Position numbers and translations under genes: made by a program. A stretch of 40,194 bases of DNA, from NCBI GenBank assembly GCA_039026975.1, contig JBCCLI010000007.1:1-40194 (forward strand), in the 5' to 3' direction. This stretch comes from JBCBKZ01 sp039026975 (GTDB taxonomy: Bacteria; Bacteroidota; Bacteroidia; J057). The notes under the pieces were generated by a model. It was given only the letters and a program-made list of their open reading frames with translations, searched no databases and had not been told where the DNA came from. Below are positions 15,655 through 23,678 of the stretch, piece after piece (positions within the stretch are counted from its first letter, which is position 1; each line of letters opens with the position of its first letter).

Positions 15655-17511
15655 TTACCAACCTATTCCATAATCTTCCCCATGATTACTGGAACCTCCC
15701 CACATAGATCCTTTCTCCCAGTCAAAGAATATAGCATTAATAGGCCCGGAGGTTCTTTCACTTTCCCTAAGCCTGTAGCCCATTTCCCGTAGTTCCCTTC
15801 TCGTCCAGAAGGGGGTAGCCTGATGGATGAGCATTTCTCCAGGAGAGTAGGGATGATCTGAGAAAGATCCTCTCATCTGGAAGCTGTTAATATTGGCTGC
15901 CTCAGTAGCTTCCTGTACATTCATGTCAAACTCTACCATATTCAGGAAGAACTGTAAGAGGTTTTGGTCCTGGGCATCTCCTCCTTGAACAGCAAATGAT
16001 AGATAAGGTTTTCCGTCTTTTAAGGCCATACCAGGGGTGAGGGTGGCCCTAGGGCGCTTACCTGGTTCTATGACATTAAATGGATTCTCTTCTTCATATA
16101 GCACAAAACTCTGGGCGCGTTGGCTTAGTCCTACGCCTGTCTTTCCCGCTATAACCGCAGGTACCCAGGCCCCACTAGGGGTAACAGATACTACCCATCC
16201 CTCCTCATCTGCTGTTTGTATGGAGGTAGTCCCCATATAAAACGCTTCTGATGAAAACTCTGCATCCGGGGTGTGTGGACCAGGCTCTATGGAGGTCATA
16301 TCTCCCTCATACCAGCTAGAAATATACTTCTTATAGGGATTCTCCAGCCCTTCTCCTTCAAAGGGGTAGGGATCTCCCGGCTTTACGTCTAAGGCATTTT
16401 TCTCCCAGTTAATTTCTTTAAGTCTTTCCTTGGCATATTCCTTAGAAAGCAAGCCATTCATGGGTTCTTCAGGTGGAAAGTAGGGATCTCCATAGTAGAA
16501 GTCCCTGTCGGCGAAGCACATATTCATGACTTGATAGAGCATATGCATATAGCGGGCACTGTTGTAAGCAAACCTGTCAAAGTCCATTTGTTCCACCATA
16601 TTCAGGGCCTGAAGCATGACAGGTCCCTGTACCCATGAGGTGAGTTTGTAGACATCTATGCCTTTGTAGTTGGTCTGATCAGGTTCCTCTATGTATACCT
16701 GCCAGTTAGCGAGATCCTCCATGGTGATCAGCCCTCCTTGCTCTTGGGTAGCTCTTACTAGCTCTTCTGCTATGTCTCCCTTGTAAAACCTGTCGTAGGC
16801 AGCATAGATAGCTTGCTTACGGGTTTTACCAGCTTTCAAGGCTGCTGCCTCTGTGTCTACCAGTTTTTGGAGGGTATTAAGCAGATCTGTCTGCACAAAA
16901 ATTTCACCTGCATGGGGAGACTCCCAATCTTCTCCCAGATTAGGGAGGAAGACATCCCTGGAATACGGCCATTCCTTGATGTACTGCTTATTAGCTTCTA
17001 TTCTTTGGGCAGTTTGTAGTTCCATGGGATAGCCCTCAGCCATTTCCATGGCGGGCGCCAACACTTCTCCTAAGCTCATGGTCCCAAATTCTGCCAGCAT
17101 GGTCATCAGTCCGCCAGGAGTTCCTGGCGTAACGGCACTCAGGGGCCCTCTTTCAGGGGGATACTGTAGGCCTTTTTCCTTATAAAACGCTGCCGTAGCG
17201 CCTGTAGGGGCTACCCCCAGGGCATTTATCCCTATGACTTGTTGGGTATTGGGATTGTAAATAAGTGCCTGGGTTTCTCCTCCCCATCCCAGCACATCCC
17301 ACATAGTGGATGTGGCGGCCAGCATAGCACAGGCAGCGTCTATGGCATTTCCTTCCTTGTGGAAAATCCTTGCACCAGCTGTAGCTGCCAGGGGTTTTCC
17401 CGTGATGGCCATCCAGTGCTTGGCGTGTAGTACAGGCTTTTGGGTCCGTTGGGCATGAAGAGTTACAACTATACTCAGGCTGAGTATAGCCACTAGGCAG
17501 GCACTTCTCAT
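15655..17511 (-). CDS. ggt: Gamma-glutamyltransferase-family N-terminal nucleophile hydrolase, exported
   Basis: Secreted or periplasmic enzyme of 618 residues expected to transfer or hydrolyse gamma-glutamyl groups (for example of glutathione) after self-cleavage. A signal peptide covers residues 1-21, ending LHAQ. The large-subunit part shows GNAIDAACAM (54-63), VTPGTPGG (128-134) and LAPAMEMAEGYP (151-162). The processing site is GTTSIQTADEEG, so Thr428 should be the new N-terminal nucleophile. The usual TTHxSVVD is altered to TTSIQTAD, with Ser in place of His, and the canonical PLSSGG oxyanion segment is not obvious. This is therefore a divergent member and the substrate may differ (acylases and cephalosporin-type hydrolases share the fold). 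It stands alone with its own probable promoter at 17536-17543. Confidence 0.88.
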   Translation of the reverse strand: MRSACLVAILSLSIVVTLHAQRTQKPVLHAKHWMAITGKPLAATAGARIFHKEGNAIDAACAMLAATSTMWDVLGWGGETQALIYNPNTQQVIGINALGVAPTGATAAFYKEKGLQYPPERGPLSAVTPGTPGGLMTMLAEFGTMSLGEVLAPAMEMAEGYPMELQTAQRIEANKQYIKEWPYSRDVFLPNLGEDWESPHAGEIFVQTDLLNTLQKLVDTEAAALKAGKTRKQAIYAAYDRFYKGDIAEELVRATQEQGGLITMEDLANWQVYIEEPDQTNYKGIDVYKLTSWVQGPVMLQALNMVEQMDFDRFAYNSARYMHMLYQVMNMCFADRDFYYGDPYFPPEEPMNGLLSKEYAKERLKEINWEKNALDVKPGDPYPFEGEGLENPYKKYISSWYEGDMTSIEPGPHTPDAEFSSEAFYMGTTSIQTADEEGWVVSVTPSGAWVPAVIAGKTGVGLSQRAQSFVLYEEENPFNVIEPGKRPRATLTPGMALKDGKPYLSFAVQGGDAQDQNLLQFFLNMVEFDMNVQEATEAANINSFQMRGSFSDHPYSPGEMLIHQATPFWTRRELREMGYRLRESERTSGPINAIFFDWEKGSMWGGSSNHGEDYGIGW

Positions 17512-17535
17512 AAATAGTTGACGTTAGGTGTAGAA

Positions 17536-17543
17536 CAAATATA
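17536..17543 (-). promoter_or_regulatory. Candidate Bacteroidota -7 box (TATATTTG) for the gamma-glutamyltransferase gene
   Basis: Exact TAnnTTTG match 25 bases upstream of the ATG at 17511. A TTTC, one base off TTTG, lies about 22 bases further upstream, close to the -33 position. Rest of 17544-17807 shows no recognised element. Confidence 0.45.
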
Positions 17544-17807
17544 GGAAAAAATGGGGAGGATGGGAGAAAATATGAATAGGAACCCCTTTCCCAATATTGC
17601 TCGGGATAAACGCTGGGCATTTACCCCCTCCTGGGATACTGCCTTACTAATCTATTCACTCGGAAAGGAAAAGGTGGGAGCTATAGCATCAATTGCCGAG
17701 AGAATAAAAATTGTTCAAAAAAGAAAGTGTATCTTAAGAATACATCCCTAACAAGGCCTTAAGTTGGAAGCTGGAGCGCTTTCATAAAATCTTATTAGAA
17801 GAGCATC

Positions 17808-18953
17808 ATGCTAAATTCCAGACCCATGAAATCCTTGTTAGCAACTATTTTCCTTTCATTTATTCTATTGAAAGTTTGTTCTGCCCAAGAATTAGATGGG
17901 GTAGAGTCCCAAATCGATTTCGAGACGTTTTCAACCATTTTTAACGAGAAGATCGGAGAAATAGATCAGCTCTCTATCTCAGTTCGAAGAATAGATACCT
18001 TTACTGATGGAAATATTTGGGATAATCAAGGGTATGCTTTAATCGAAAGAGATGTTAATGACACCCTATTTGGATTCTCCTTTTATGGTGTTCGTTCAGA
18101 TTTCCCTAACGAATATATTTATGACAAGGGATTAGAATTTTACATCTTCCCAGAGGAAAAGTCCTACCAAGTTCTACCCGGACATTATGGTTTTTTGGGA
18201 ATCCCTGGAGGTCAAATGATCTACCCCAATATATTCAAACTTGATAGTATATATAAGGAGGTCGAGCTAGATGTTAAGGAGGATTCGTATGTTCTGCAGT
18301 ATACATTTGAGGATAATAAACAGTTTGAAATAACCGAGAGGAAGAAGAAAGTTTTTCTTAGCAAAGAAACCTTCTTACCTATGGAAGTCATTGTGTCATA
18401 TGAGGGACTCGGAAATAAAGCGACTCATCAGTATCTCTTTAGGGAAATGAAGATTAATGAATCAGTTACTACCTCTATAAAGGAGTTAAAAGACAAGATT
18501 GCTGATTATCATTTAATTCCCATTAAAGAACGACAACCCAGTTTCATGTTGCTAAGAGCGCTTCCTGAGGTACTTTTGCCAAAACTAGATGATCCAACCC
18601 AAATGATAGGATTAGCTGGAAATAATAAGTTAGTCTTACTAGATTTTTGGGAGGTATGGTGTGGCCCTTGTATAGCATCCTTTCCCAAGGTTCAAAAACT
18701 TCAAGAAACATTTGGAGATAATCTTCAGGTAATGGGTATTCTAACAGAAGATACTGCTAAGGCTTTGGAATTAGTAGAAAAGAAGGAAGTTAGTTTTATC
18801 AACCTAGTAGGTACTAAAGAATTACTTACACAATTCCGTGTCGATTCATTCCCCAGGTACTTTTTGGTAGATAACTCTGGAATAATCAGGAAAGAATATT
18901 TCGGTTATTCTGATCAAATTGAACTGGATATAGAAGAATTGTTGGGAAAATGA
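17808..18953 (+). CDS. Exported TlpA/ResA-type thioredoxin-fold protein
   Basis: A 381-residue exported protein with a signal peptide ending VCSAQ (residue 27). Residues about 35-215 form a beta-rich domain with alternating charged strands, reminiscent of LolA/DUF-type lipoprotein-carrier folds seen ahead of thioredoxin domains in Bacteroidota; this comparison is only by appearance. Residues 250-380 are a thioredoxin fold with the redox motif WCGPC at 284-288 in LDFWEVWCGPCIASFPKV and the cis-Pro in DSFPRYFLVD. The role is probably disulfide reduction or thiol exchange in the periplasm; substrate unknown. ATG at 17826 (MKSLLATIF) is an equally good start. Converges on the alginate-lyase-family gene with 25 bases between stops. 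Confidence 0.85.
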   Translation: MLNSRPMKSLLATIFLSFILLKVCSAQELDGVESQIDFETFSTIFNEKIGEIDQLSISVRRIDTFTDGNIWDNQGYALIERDVNDTLFGFSFYGVRSDFPNEYIYDKGLEFYIFPEEKSYQVLPGHYGFLGIPGGQMIYPNIFKLDSIYKEVELDVKEDSYVLQYTFEDNKQFEITERKKKVFLSKETFLPMEVIVSYEGLGNKATHQYLFREMKINESVTTSIKELKDKIADYHLIPIKERQPSFMLLRALPEVLLPKLDDPTQMIGLAGNNKLVLLDFWEVWCGPCIASFPKVQKLQETFGDNLQVMGILTEDTAKALELVEKKEVSFINLVGTKELLTQFRVDSFPRYFLVDNSGIIRKEYFGYSDQIELDIEELLGK

Positions 18954-18978
18954 CCTTACTTTTTAGGGTACCGTGTTA

Positions 18979-20178
18979 CTATTCTCTCATCCATATAAGC
19001 GGACTTTTAATCGTTTTTGTTCTTCTAACCTCAAAGATATCAGAAAAATGAGGCTTAGTGGCCCATGTCTGATAGTAAGCTTGCCTATCCAGGGCCATAG
19101 CCCCAAACAAGAAGGCTGGATGAGCGATAGGCCATGCCTCCCAGTACATAACATCAGGTGGGAGCGGCCAGCTATCTTTTTCATCCACAAAGGGTTTCAT
19201 ATACGCTAAGGCCTTATTGGCTGTCTTCCCCTCTAGTGTCTGAAAGTTCCATACATCATGCTGCTCATCTGAGAGAATGAGGCAGTTAATGGCAGTACCA
19301 TCTAGGTTGAAAAGGGAGTATTCATAAGGCTTAGTCCTAGCTAATTCTAAGGGGAAACTGCCGTCAGCAGCCATCTGCTTAGGAAGGAGGGTTTCTGTGA
19401 AATTAGTTCGGCAATAATTGAGGACACTATCATTTTCGGTAAAGGAGGCATATAGACCTACCTGAAGATTAAAGTACATGCTGTGGTTGTTGGGGTGAAC
19501 CATTTCAGCTTTGCCGTAAGGATGATTCATATGCCAATCCAGAAATTGACCCACCCAGCTCTGATAAGCGTCCATATCCGCTGCTGATACCATTTCTTTT
19601 TGGTCAAGTACCCTTATAGATTGAAACACATCCATGAAGTGAATGCCATCTATAATACCGATTCCCCTGCCTGTATGCCTTCCTTTTATAGCTTGGGCGT
19701 AGAGGAAATGAGGATTCATTTTAGTACTATCTGCTATGAACCAGGCATGGCAATGTTCCAGGGCTTTTTCTGCGTACGATTTCTTTCCTGAGAGTAAATA
19801 AGCAGAGGTCAGGTTCCCTACCAGCTCACTTAGGCTCATAAGGGATTTTCTATGTTCGAAGAAGGCATCAGGGTAAGACATGCCATCTCTGCGAACAAAA
19901 GGGCTGTCAGGCTCCGTAGGATGAGGCCACCAGTAATCTCCCTCGGAGTAAAAGTCGTGCTTTCCTCCGGTACTTCTTGCGCATTCGTGAGCTGTAACGG
20001 TGACTACAGGGGAAGATAGTTGTTGATCGGCCATTTGAATGATGGTATCTCCCAAGAGAGCAGATACTTGCTGGAAGTAGGAGGGGGAAGAATGCTGCTC
20101 AGATGTGCTTTGACAACTGCTACTTAGGAAAGCTAAGCCTGTAAGAATGCTTAAAACGCTAATAGATAGTTTCATCAA
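18979..20178 (-). CDS. Alginate lyase-family lipoprotein (PF05426-like polysaccharide lyase)
   Basis: Surface or periplasmic lipoprotein of 399 residues: basic-hydrophobic N-terminus, lipobox LSSSC with Cys22. The mature part is one alpha/alpha-barrel-type domain. Landmarks are YSEGDYWWPHPTEPDSPFVRRDG (about 77-99, typical of bacterial alginate-lyase-family proteins), GRGIGIIDGIHF near 170-181, and PNNHSMYFNLQ with the catalytic-type Asn231-His232 pair, plus a conserved EYSLFNLDG near 290. The likely reaction is beta-elimination in a uronate-containing polysaccharide such as alginate or glucuronan; families PL5 and PL38 share this fold and I cannot choose between them. No SusC/SusD pair or other lyases adjoin, so it is not in a classical utilisation locus. 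Confidence 0.83.
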   Translation of the reverse strand: MMKLSISVLSILTGLAFLSSSCQSTSEQHSSPSYFQQVSALLGDTIIQMADQQLSSPVVTVTAHECARSTGGKHDFYSEGDYWWPHPTEPDSPFVRRDGMSYPDAFFEHRKSLMSLSELVGNLTSAYLLSGKKSYAEKALEHCHAWFIADSTKMNPHFLYAQAIKGRHTGRGIGIIDGIHFMDVFQSIRVLDQKEMVSAADMDAYQSWVGQFLDWHMNHPYGKAEMVHPNNHSMYFNLQVGLYASFTENDSVLNYCRTNFTETLLPKQMAADGSFPLELARTKPYEYSLFNLDGTAINCLILSDEQHDVWNFQTLEGKTANKALAYMKPFVDEKDSWPLPPDVMYWEAWPIAHPAFLFGAMALDRQAYYQTWATKPHFSDIFEVRRTKTIKSPLIWMRE

Positions 20179-20422
20179 TAGGGTATTGGGGACAGTAAGT
20201 TAGCAGGTATATATGCTCCTACAGGAGAGAATAGTCTAAATAAAGAGGGAAATTTAGAAGGTGGGTAGTCTTGTTAAGCTAAAAGGGTATTAGAATTTGA
20301 CTGAAATAACTATTCACAAGAGGATCATTACATAAACTGAATATGGGTAGCCCTTCAAGAGCTGCCTTAGCTGAGAGCTTATTGTTAGTTTTCCTGGCTT
20401 CATGAATTATGATTCAAGAAAT

Positions 20423-20794
20423 TTACTTGACAACCAAGCCTGATATTCTGGAGAAATGCTTTTGGTTTAAAGTAATAATGGGAAGGCTATTTGCTAGTGC
20501 TGTGCATCCAATAAACAAGTCTCTGATTTCTATTTGCTTATTGATTTTTCGTAATTCTTGCCATTTTTCTGAAGCTAGCTTTGCTTCTTTACTTGAGAAA
20601 GGAAGTTCTACCACATTCCTTAAGAGGATTTGTCATTCTTGTTCTTTTCGAGGGGTATTTGCTCCGGCGTATAACTCAAAAATCGTAATAGAAGAAACGA
20701 ATAAATCAGATGAACCTATGAGCTTTTAGAGCTTTGTACTAGCCTTATTTTTGCTCCTTGAGAACTCAATAAAAATACTCGTGTCAACTACCAT
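20423..20794 (-). pseudogene. Broken VapC-type PIN-domain toxin (two in-frame stops)
   Basis: Reading from the ATG at 20794 gives a full-length 123-codon PIN protein in a single frame, interrupted by TAA at 20726-20728 (codon 23) and TGA at 20633-20635 (codon 54). PIN features are present on all segments: VVDTSIFIEF with the first acidic residue Asp4, FELYAGANTPR with Glu40, and after the second stop RDLFIGCTALANSLPIITLN and HFSRI near the end. The ATG overlaps the antitoxin stop by seven bases, the usual vapBC coupling. The toxin therefore appears dead by point mutation rather than by deletion or frameshift. The last 63 codons remain open from a GTG, but that piece lacks the first catalytic residues. 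Confidence 0.85.
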
Positions 20795-21012
20795 GTGCCA
20801 AGTCGCCAATTAACGTCACTAGATGCGTCTTGAATCTTTGAAATAGAGTCTTCCTCCCAGACAGGCAGGGTTAGCAATTCTTTTTTGTGAGCATCCATGT
20901 TTTTGGATAAATCATTATCCTCTTGACTCCTTATAAGTTCGTCTAAAAAGTCTAATACTTTCTGCTTTGAAAGGGAGTCCAGTAGACTGAACTTTAGGAT
21001 TAATTCTTTCAT
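20788..21012 (-). CDS. Antitoxin of a PIN-type toxin-antitoxin pair
   Basis: A 74-residue protein starting at ATG 21012 (MKELILKFSLLDS). An upstream in-frame start would add 30 residues unlike the family. The sequence shows the pattern of short DUF2281-like antitoxins found with PIN toxins in Bacteroidota: an N-terminal helix with DSLSKQKVLDFLDELI, a charged linker, then a C-terminal WEEDSISKIQ and final Trp-containing tail (NWRLGTW) that would contact the toxin. Family assignment is from resemblance only. The stop overlaps the start of the PIN gene, which carries two stops. The antitoxin itself is intact, perhaps kept for autoregulation or to neutralise a related toxin, or simply not yet decayed. 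Confidence 0.72.
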   Translation of the reverse strand: MKELILKFSLLDSLSKQKVLDFLDELIRSQEDNDLSKNMDAHKKELLTLPVWEEDSISKIQDASSDVNWRLGTW

Positions 21013-21173
21013 AACACTTGTAATGACTAAAATCAATCTACGTAAAATCTGCGGGATTGTTAATATGGGGTAATTGTAACTCTCACCATCTGTTAGAACC
21101 ACATAAGAATAGAAGATGGCAGCTCTTCACGAACTGCCCTTAGCTGAACTTTCCTGTAATCATTCTGAAATGC

Positions 21174-21857
21174 TTATCCTACTTTCTTATGCGCATACAG
21201 GTGTAGGCCACACTCCGTTTTTTGTTTTCCTGCCCATCTACCTTCTCTCCCTTTTCCGGGAGCAGTACAATGCGTACAACCCACAGAATCATAGCCCCTT
21301 GATTGGAGGGGATGCGCTGGTAATTCATAGATGACTTTGTATATATCCGCCTCTTCCTGGCTCATATCCAGGAAGGGGTAAAATCTAACGACTTCTCCGT
21401 CAAAGCTGAAGATGTCCAGGTTTCTCCTATTGAGGCTGGTACGACCTATCATTCCTGAAATCCACACATCGTGTGTAGCTTTTAGGGCTTTCATAGGGGC
21501 TACCTTATTAGCAAAACAACACTCATCAGGCTTGTGCGCCCAGGTCCAATCAAGTTTGGTATACATATTCTCGATAGAACTGGGAGAAACCGTTTCTACT
21601 GTTAGATCGTATAGATTCGCTAATTTTTCCTTGTAAGCCATGGTTTCCGGAAAGTGGAAAGTTGTATCCACAAAATGAACCGGATGCTCAGGCCTTACTT
21701 TATGAAGGTGGTGTAATAATATGGCTGATGAAGTTCCAAAAGAGGAGGTCACCAGCACCCTGTCAAAATCCCGGAAGACTTCCACCATTCTTTCCCGGTG
21801 ATTCATTGGCGAATATTTTTCGCACAGGGTTTTTAGCTCGTATTGAGTCATGTGCAC
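21174..21857 (-). CDS. cysH: Adenylylsulfate (APS/PAPS) reductase, iron-sulfur type
   Basis: Assimilatory reductase of 227 residues that converts APS (or PAPS) to sulfite and AMP (or PAP). The PP-loop-like region is TSSFGTSSAILLHHL (37-51). The Cys pair 113-114 (DECCFANKV) with Cys194 and Cys197 (GCTHCTAPG) are the four ligands of a [4Fe-4S] cluster, and Cys216 in ECGLH is the catalytic cysteine. Presence of the cluster cysteines points to APS rather than PAPS as substrate (EC 1.8.4.10). It is last in the minus-strand sulfur cluster, 123 bases after the E1-like gene. Its product, sulfite, would feed a sulfite reductase to give sulfide; neither that enzyme nor sulfate adenylyltransferase lies in this window. 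Met3 is an equally plausible start. Confidence 0.92.
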   Translation of the reverse strand: MHMTQYELKTLCEKYSPMNHRERMVEVFRDFDRVLVTSSFGTSSAILLHHLHKVRPEHPVHFVDTTFHFPETMAYKEKLANLYDLTVETVSPSSIENMYTKLDWTWAHKPDECCFANKVAPMKALKATHDVWISGMIGRTSLNRRNLDIFSFDGEVVRFYPFLDMSQEEADIYKVIYELPAHPLQSRGYDSVGCTHCTAPGKGREGRWAGKQKTECGLHLYAHKKVG

Positions 21858-21980
21858 ATACGGTTGAATCCTTCAAGAGGTCACCTTTAGCGCTTAATGG
21901 AAATGCTGCTTTCTCTGCTGTTTCCTTACCGCAATAAGGCTGACCTAATTCTTGTTTTCTCAATGAACGAAGTTGTAAAC

Positions 21981-23174
21981 CTAATACGTAGGAAGGGAAT
22001 TATCAATTTCTTTTGCATATGCTAAAATTCCTCCTTCCAGATTGTACAGATTATTGAAGCCGTATGTCTCTTGTAAAGCCCGGATGGCTTGAGCAGATCT
22101 GACCCCTGATCTACAGTGAATGACTACCTGCTTATCTGCAGAAATTCTTTCCTGATCATCTGTAATTTTTCCTAGGGGAATCAAGTCAGCGCCAATATTT
22201 ACAATCTCATACTCATAGGGTTCTCGCACGTCAATCACTTGAATATCAGCGCCTTGTGCTTGTAGCTGATGAAATTTATGCACACTTATGCCTTTCACAG
22301 GAAGAATCTCAGCTTCTACATCTCTCCCTCCTTCTACCTGAGGAGCACCGCAAAACTGTACATAGTCTATCAGTTCTGTTTGAGTGGGATTTTCACCAGT
22401 TAGGGGATTATTCTTATCCGAATGTATCTTGAGAATTCTGGTTTCAAATTCCAGGGCATCATATAAAAATAGCCTCCCTACCAGGGGCTTTCCTACGCCA
22501 CTTAGGACTTTGATTACTTCTAAGGCCTGCATAGAGCCTATGATTCCGGGTAAAACGCCTATCACCCCACCTTCAGCGCAGGAAGGAACCAGCCCGGGAG
22601 GGGGAGGTGTAGGGAATAAGTCCCTATAGTTGGGACCACGTGTTCCATTTTCCTGTAGGGAGTTAAAGACAGAGACTTGCCCTTCAAACCTGAAAATAGA
22701 GGCATATACATTCACTTTCCCCAATAGCACGCAGGCGTCATTCACCAGATAACGGGTAGGGAAATTATCTGTGCCATCTGCTACCACATCATAGTCCTTG
22801 ATGATCTCCAGGGCATTATCAGAGGTAAGCATGGCATTGTAGGTCTTCACCTCTATATGGGGGTTCAGGGAGGTAATTCTTTTCTTAGCCTCTTCCACTT
22901 TCAGCTTGCCTATGGAATCCTGCCCGTATAGTACCTGTCGCTGAAGGTTAGTATCATCTACGGTGTCATAGTCCACTATGCCTATGGTGCCTACGCCTGC
23001 CGCAGCCAGATATTGGAGGAGGGGAGAGCCTAGCCCTCCACCACCTACTACCAGTACTTTGCCAGCTTTTAACCTTCTCTGGCCCTCTATGTTGAAGTCT
23101 GGGATGATGAGGTGCCTGCTATATCTTTCTATCTCTGCTTTGGAGAAAGAAATTTGTTCTTTTGTTGCGTTCAT
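21981..23174 (-). CDS. E1-like adenylyltransferase with C-terminal rhodanese domain (MoeB/MoeZ type)
   Basis: A 397-residue two-domain enzyme that should adenylate the C-terminal Gly of a ubiquitin-like carrier and then transfer sulfur to give a thiocarboxylate. ThiF/MoeB domain: nucleotide loop GGGGLGS (44-50), Asp68-Asp70 strand, RQ at 79-80, Lys90, and Asp136 in GTDNF; the conserved Cys199 lies in PSCAEGGV. The rhodanese domain covers about 295-390, with the persulfide-carrying Cys354 in HCRSGVRS. This arrangement equals mycobacterial MoeZ, which serves the cysteine carrier CysO as well as molybdopterin synthesis. Context here (carrier, JAMM protease, cysteine synthase, APS reductase) favours cysteine synthesis; no molybdopterin genes are present. 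Confidence 0.9.
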   Translation of the reverse strand: MNATKEQISFSKAEIERYSRHLIIPDFNIEGQRRLKAGKVLVVGGGGLGSPLLQYLAAAGVGTIGIVDYDTVDDTNLQRQVLYGQDSIGKLKVEEAKKRITSLNPHIEVKTYNAMLTSDNALEIIKDYDVVADGTDNFPTRYLVNDACVLLGKVNVYASIFRFEGQVSVFNSLQENGTRGPNYRDLFPTPPPPGLVPSCAEGGVIGVLPGIIGSMQALEVIKVLSGVGKPLVGRLFLYDALEFETRILKIHSDKNNPLTGENPTQTELIDYVQFCGAPQVEGGRDVEAEILPVKGISVHKFHQLQAQGADIQVIDVREPYEYEIVNIGADLIPLGKITDDQERISADKQVVIHCRSGVRSAQAIRALQETYGFNNLYNLEGGILAYAKEIDNSLPTY

Positions 23175-23187
23175 AATGAATCTTAAA

Positions 23188-23238
23188 AGAATCGCTGCTT
23201 AATGTTTACTTCTTCTTAGCAGAATCGCCGCTTAGTGT
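23188..23238. repeat. Two near-identical 18-base direct repeats
   Basis: AGAATCGCTGCTTAATGT at 23188-23205 and AGAATCGCCGCTTAGTGT at 23221-23238 differ at two positions and start 33 bases apart, in the gap between the sulfur carrier and the E1-like gene. They are followed by a CACGCAAAG-rich tract like those at 13584 and 15274. Confidence 0.6.
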
Positions 23239-23282
23239 GGTAAATTGTCACGCAAAGCCGCGAAGTAGCAAAGTGTTAAATA

Positions 23283-23561
23283 TTAACATATACCTCCTGC
23301 AATAGCAGGGATGATGCTGATTACACTTCCTGCTTCCACTACAGTAGCTGGTCCATCCAGCATATTAATGTCTTCATCTCCTACAAAAAGGCGTACGAAG
23401 CTGCGGATCTTCCCATGTTCATCAAGTATATGCTTTTTGACCTCCGGAAAGGTATCTGCCAATTCCTGAATGGAAGCTTCCACATTGGTAGCAGCTACTT
23501 CCAGGCTGGCCTGGTTTCCAGTGAACTTTCTCAATGGGGTGGGTATCAGTAATTTTGCCAT
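23283..23561 (-). CDS. Ubiquitin-like sulfur carrier (MoaD/ThiS/CysO type) with masked C-terminus
   Basis: A 92-residue beta-grasp protein whose C-terminal Gly would be converted to a thiocarboxylate and act as sulfide donor. MoaD-like features: MAKLLIPTPLRKFTG start, VEASIQELADTFPEVKKHI helix, FVRLFVGDEDI, then VISIIPAIAGG with Gly89-Gly90. IPAIAGG matches the end of mycobacterial CysO (LPAVAGG, from memory). The protein does not stop there: two residues, Ile91-Cys92, follow. I checked these codons against the raw bases (TAA stop at 23285-23283). With the diglycine blocked, adenylation needs prior proteolysis, a situation known for the carriers QbsE and HcyS, which are trimmed by JAMM proteases. 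A JAMM gene lies 117 bases upstream. Confidence 0.88.
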   Translation of the reverse strand: MAKLLIPTPLRKFTGNQASLEVAATNVEASIQELADTFPEVKKHILDEHGKIRSFVRLFVGDEDINMLDGPATVVEAGSVISIIPAIAGGIC

Positions 23562-23678
23562 GATGCTTATATTAAGTTACAATGTTAAGGGAGCTACATC
23601 CCTGAGTTTGTCCGGTTCATTACAAATAGAAGTAGGGCCTTAGTATGAGTCATCACCATGCTACCTCCCAGGAAAACC

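Noticed and set aside
17180..17620. 146-codon minus-strand frame overlapping the start of the gamma-glutamyltransferase gene
   Set aside because: It is a shifted frame of the real gene, rich in Pro, Ser, Cys and Tyr, with no domain.
17551..17751. 66-codon plus-strand frame in the gap before the thioredoxin-fold gene
   Set aside because: No conserved feature, composition unlike a folded protein, and it overlaps the candidate promoter region.
20423..20614. The 63-codon frame as a separate small gene
   Set aside because: It begins at a GTG inside the PIN domain and lacks the first catalytic residues; it is the 3' part of the broken toxin.
20409..20729. 106-codon plus-strand frame
   Set aside because: It is antisense to the broken PIN toxin, and the toxin frame explains the sequence.
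21981..23561. Molybdopterin biosynthesis reading of the MoeB-like and MoaD-like genes
   Set aside because: No moaA, moaC, moaE or mobA neighbours; cysteine synthase, JAMM protease and APS reductase adjoin instead, and MoeB of the molybdenum pathway usually lacks a rhodanese domain.
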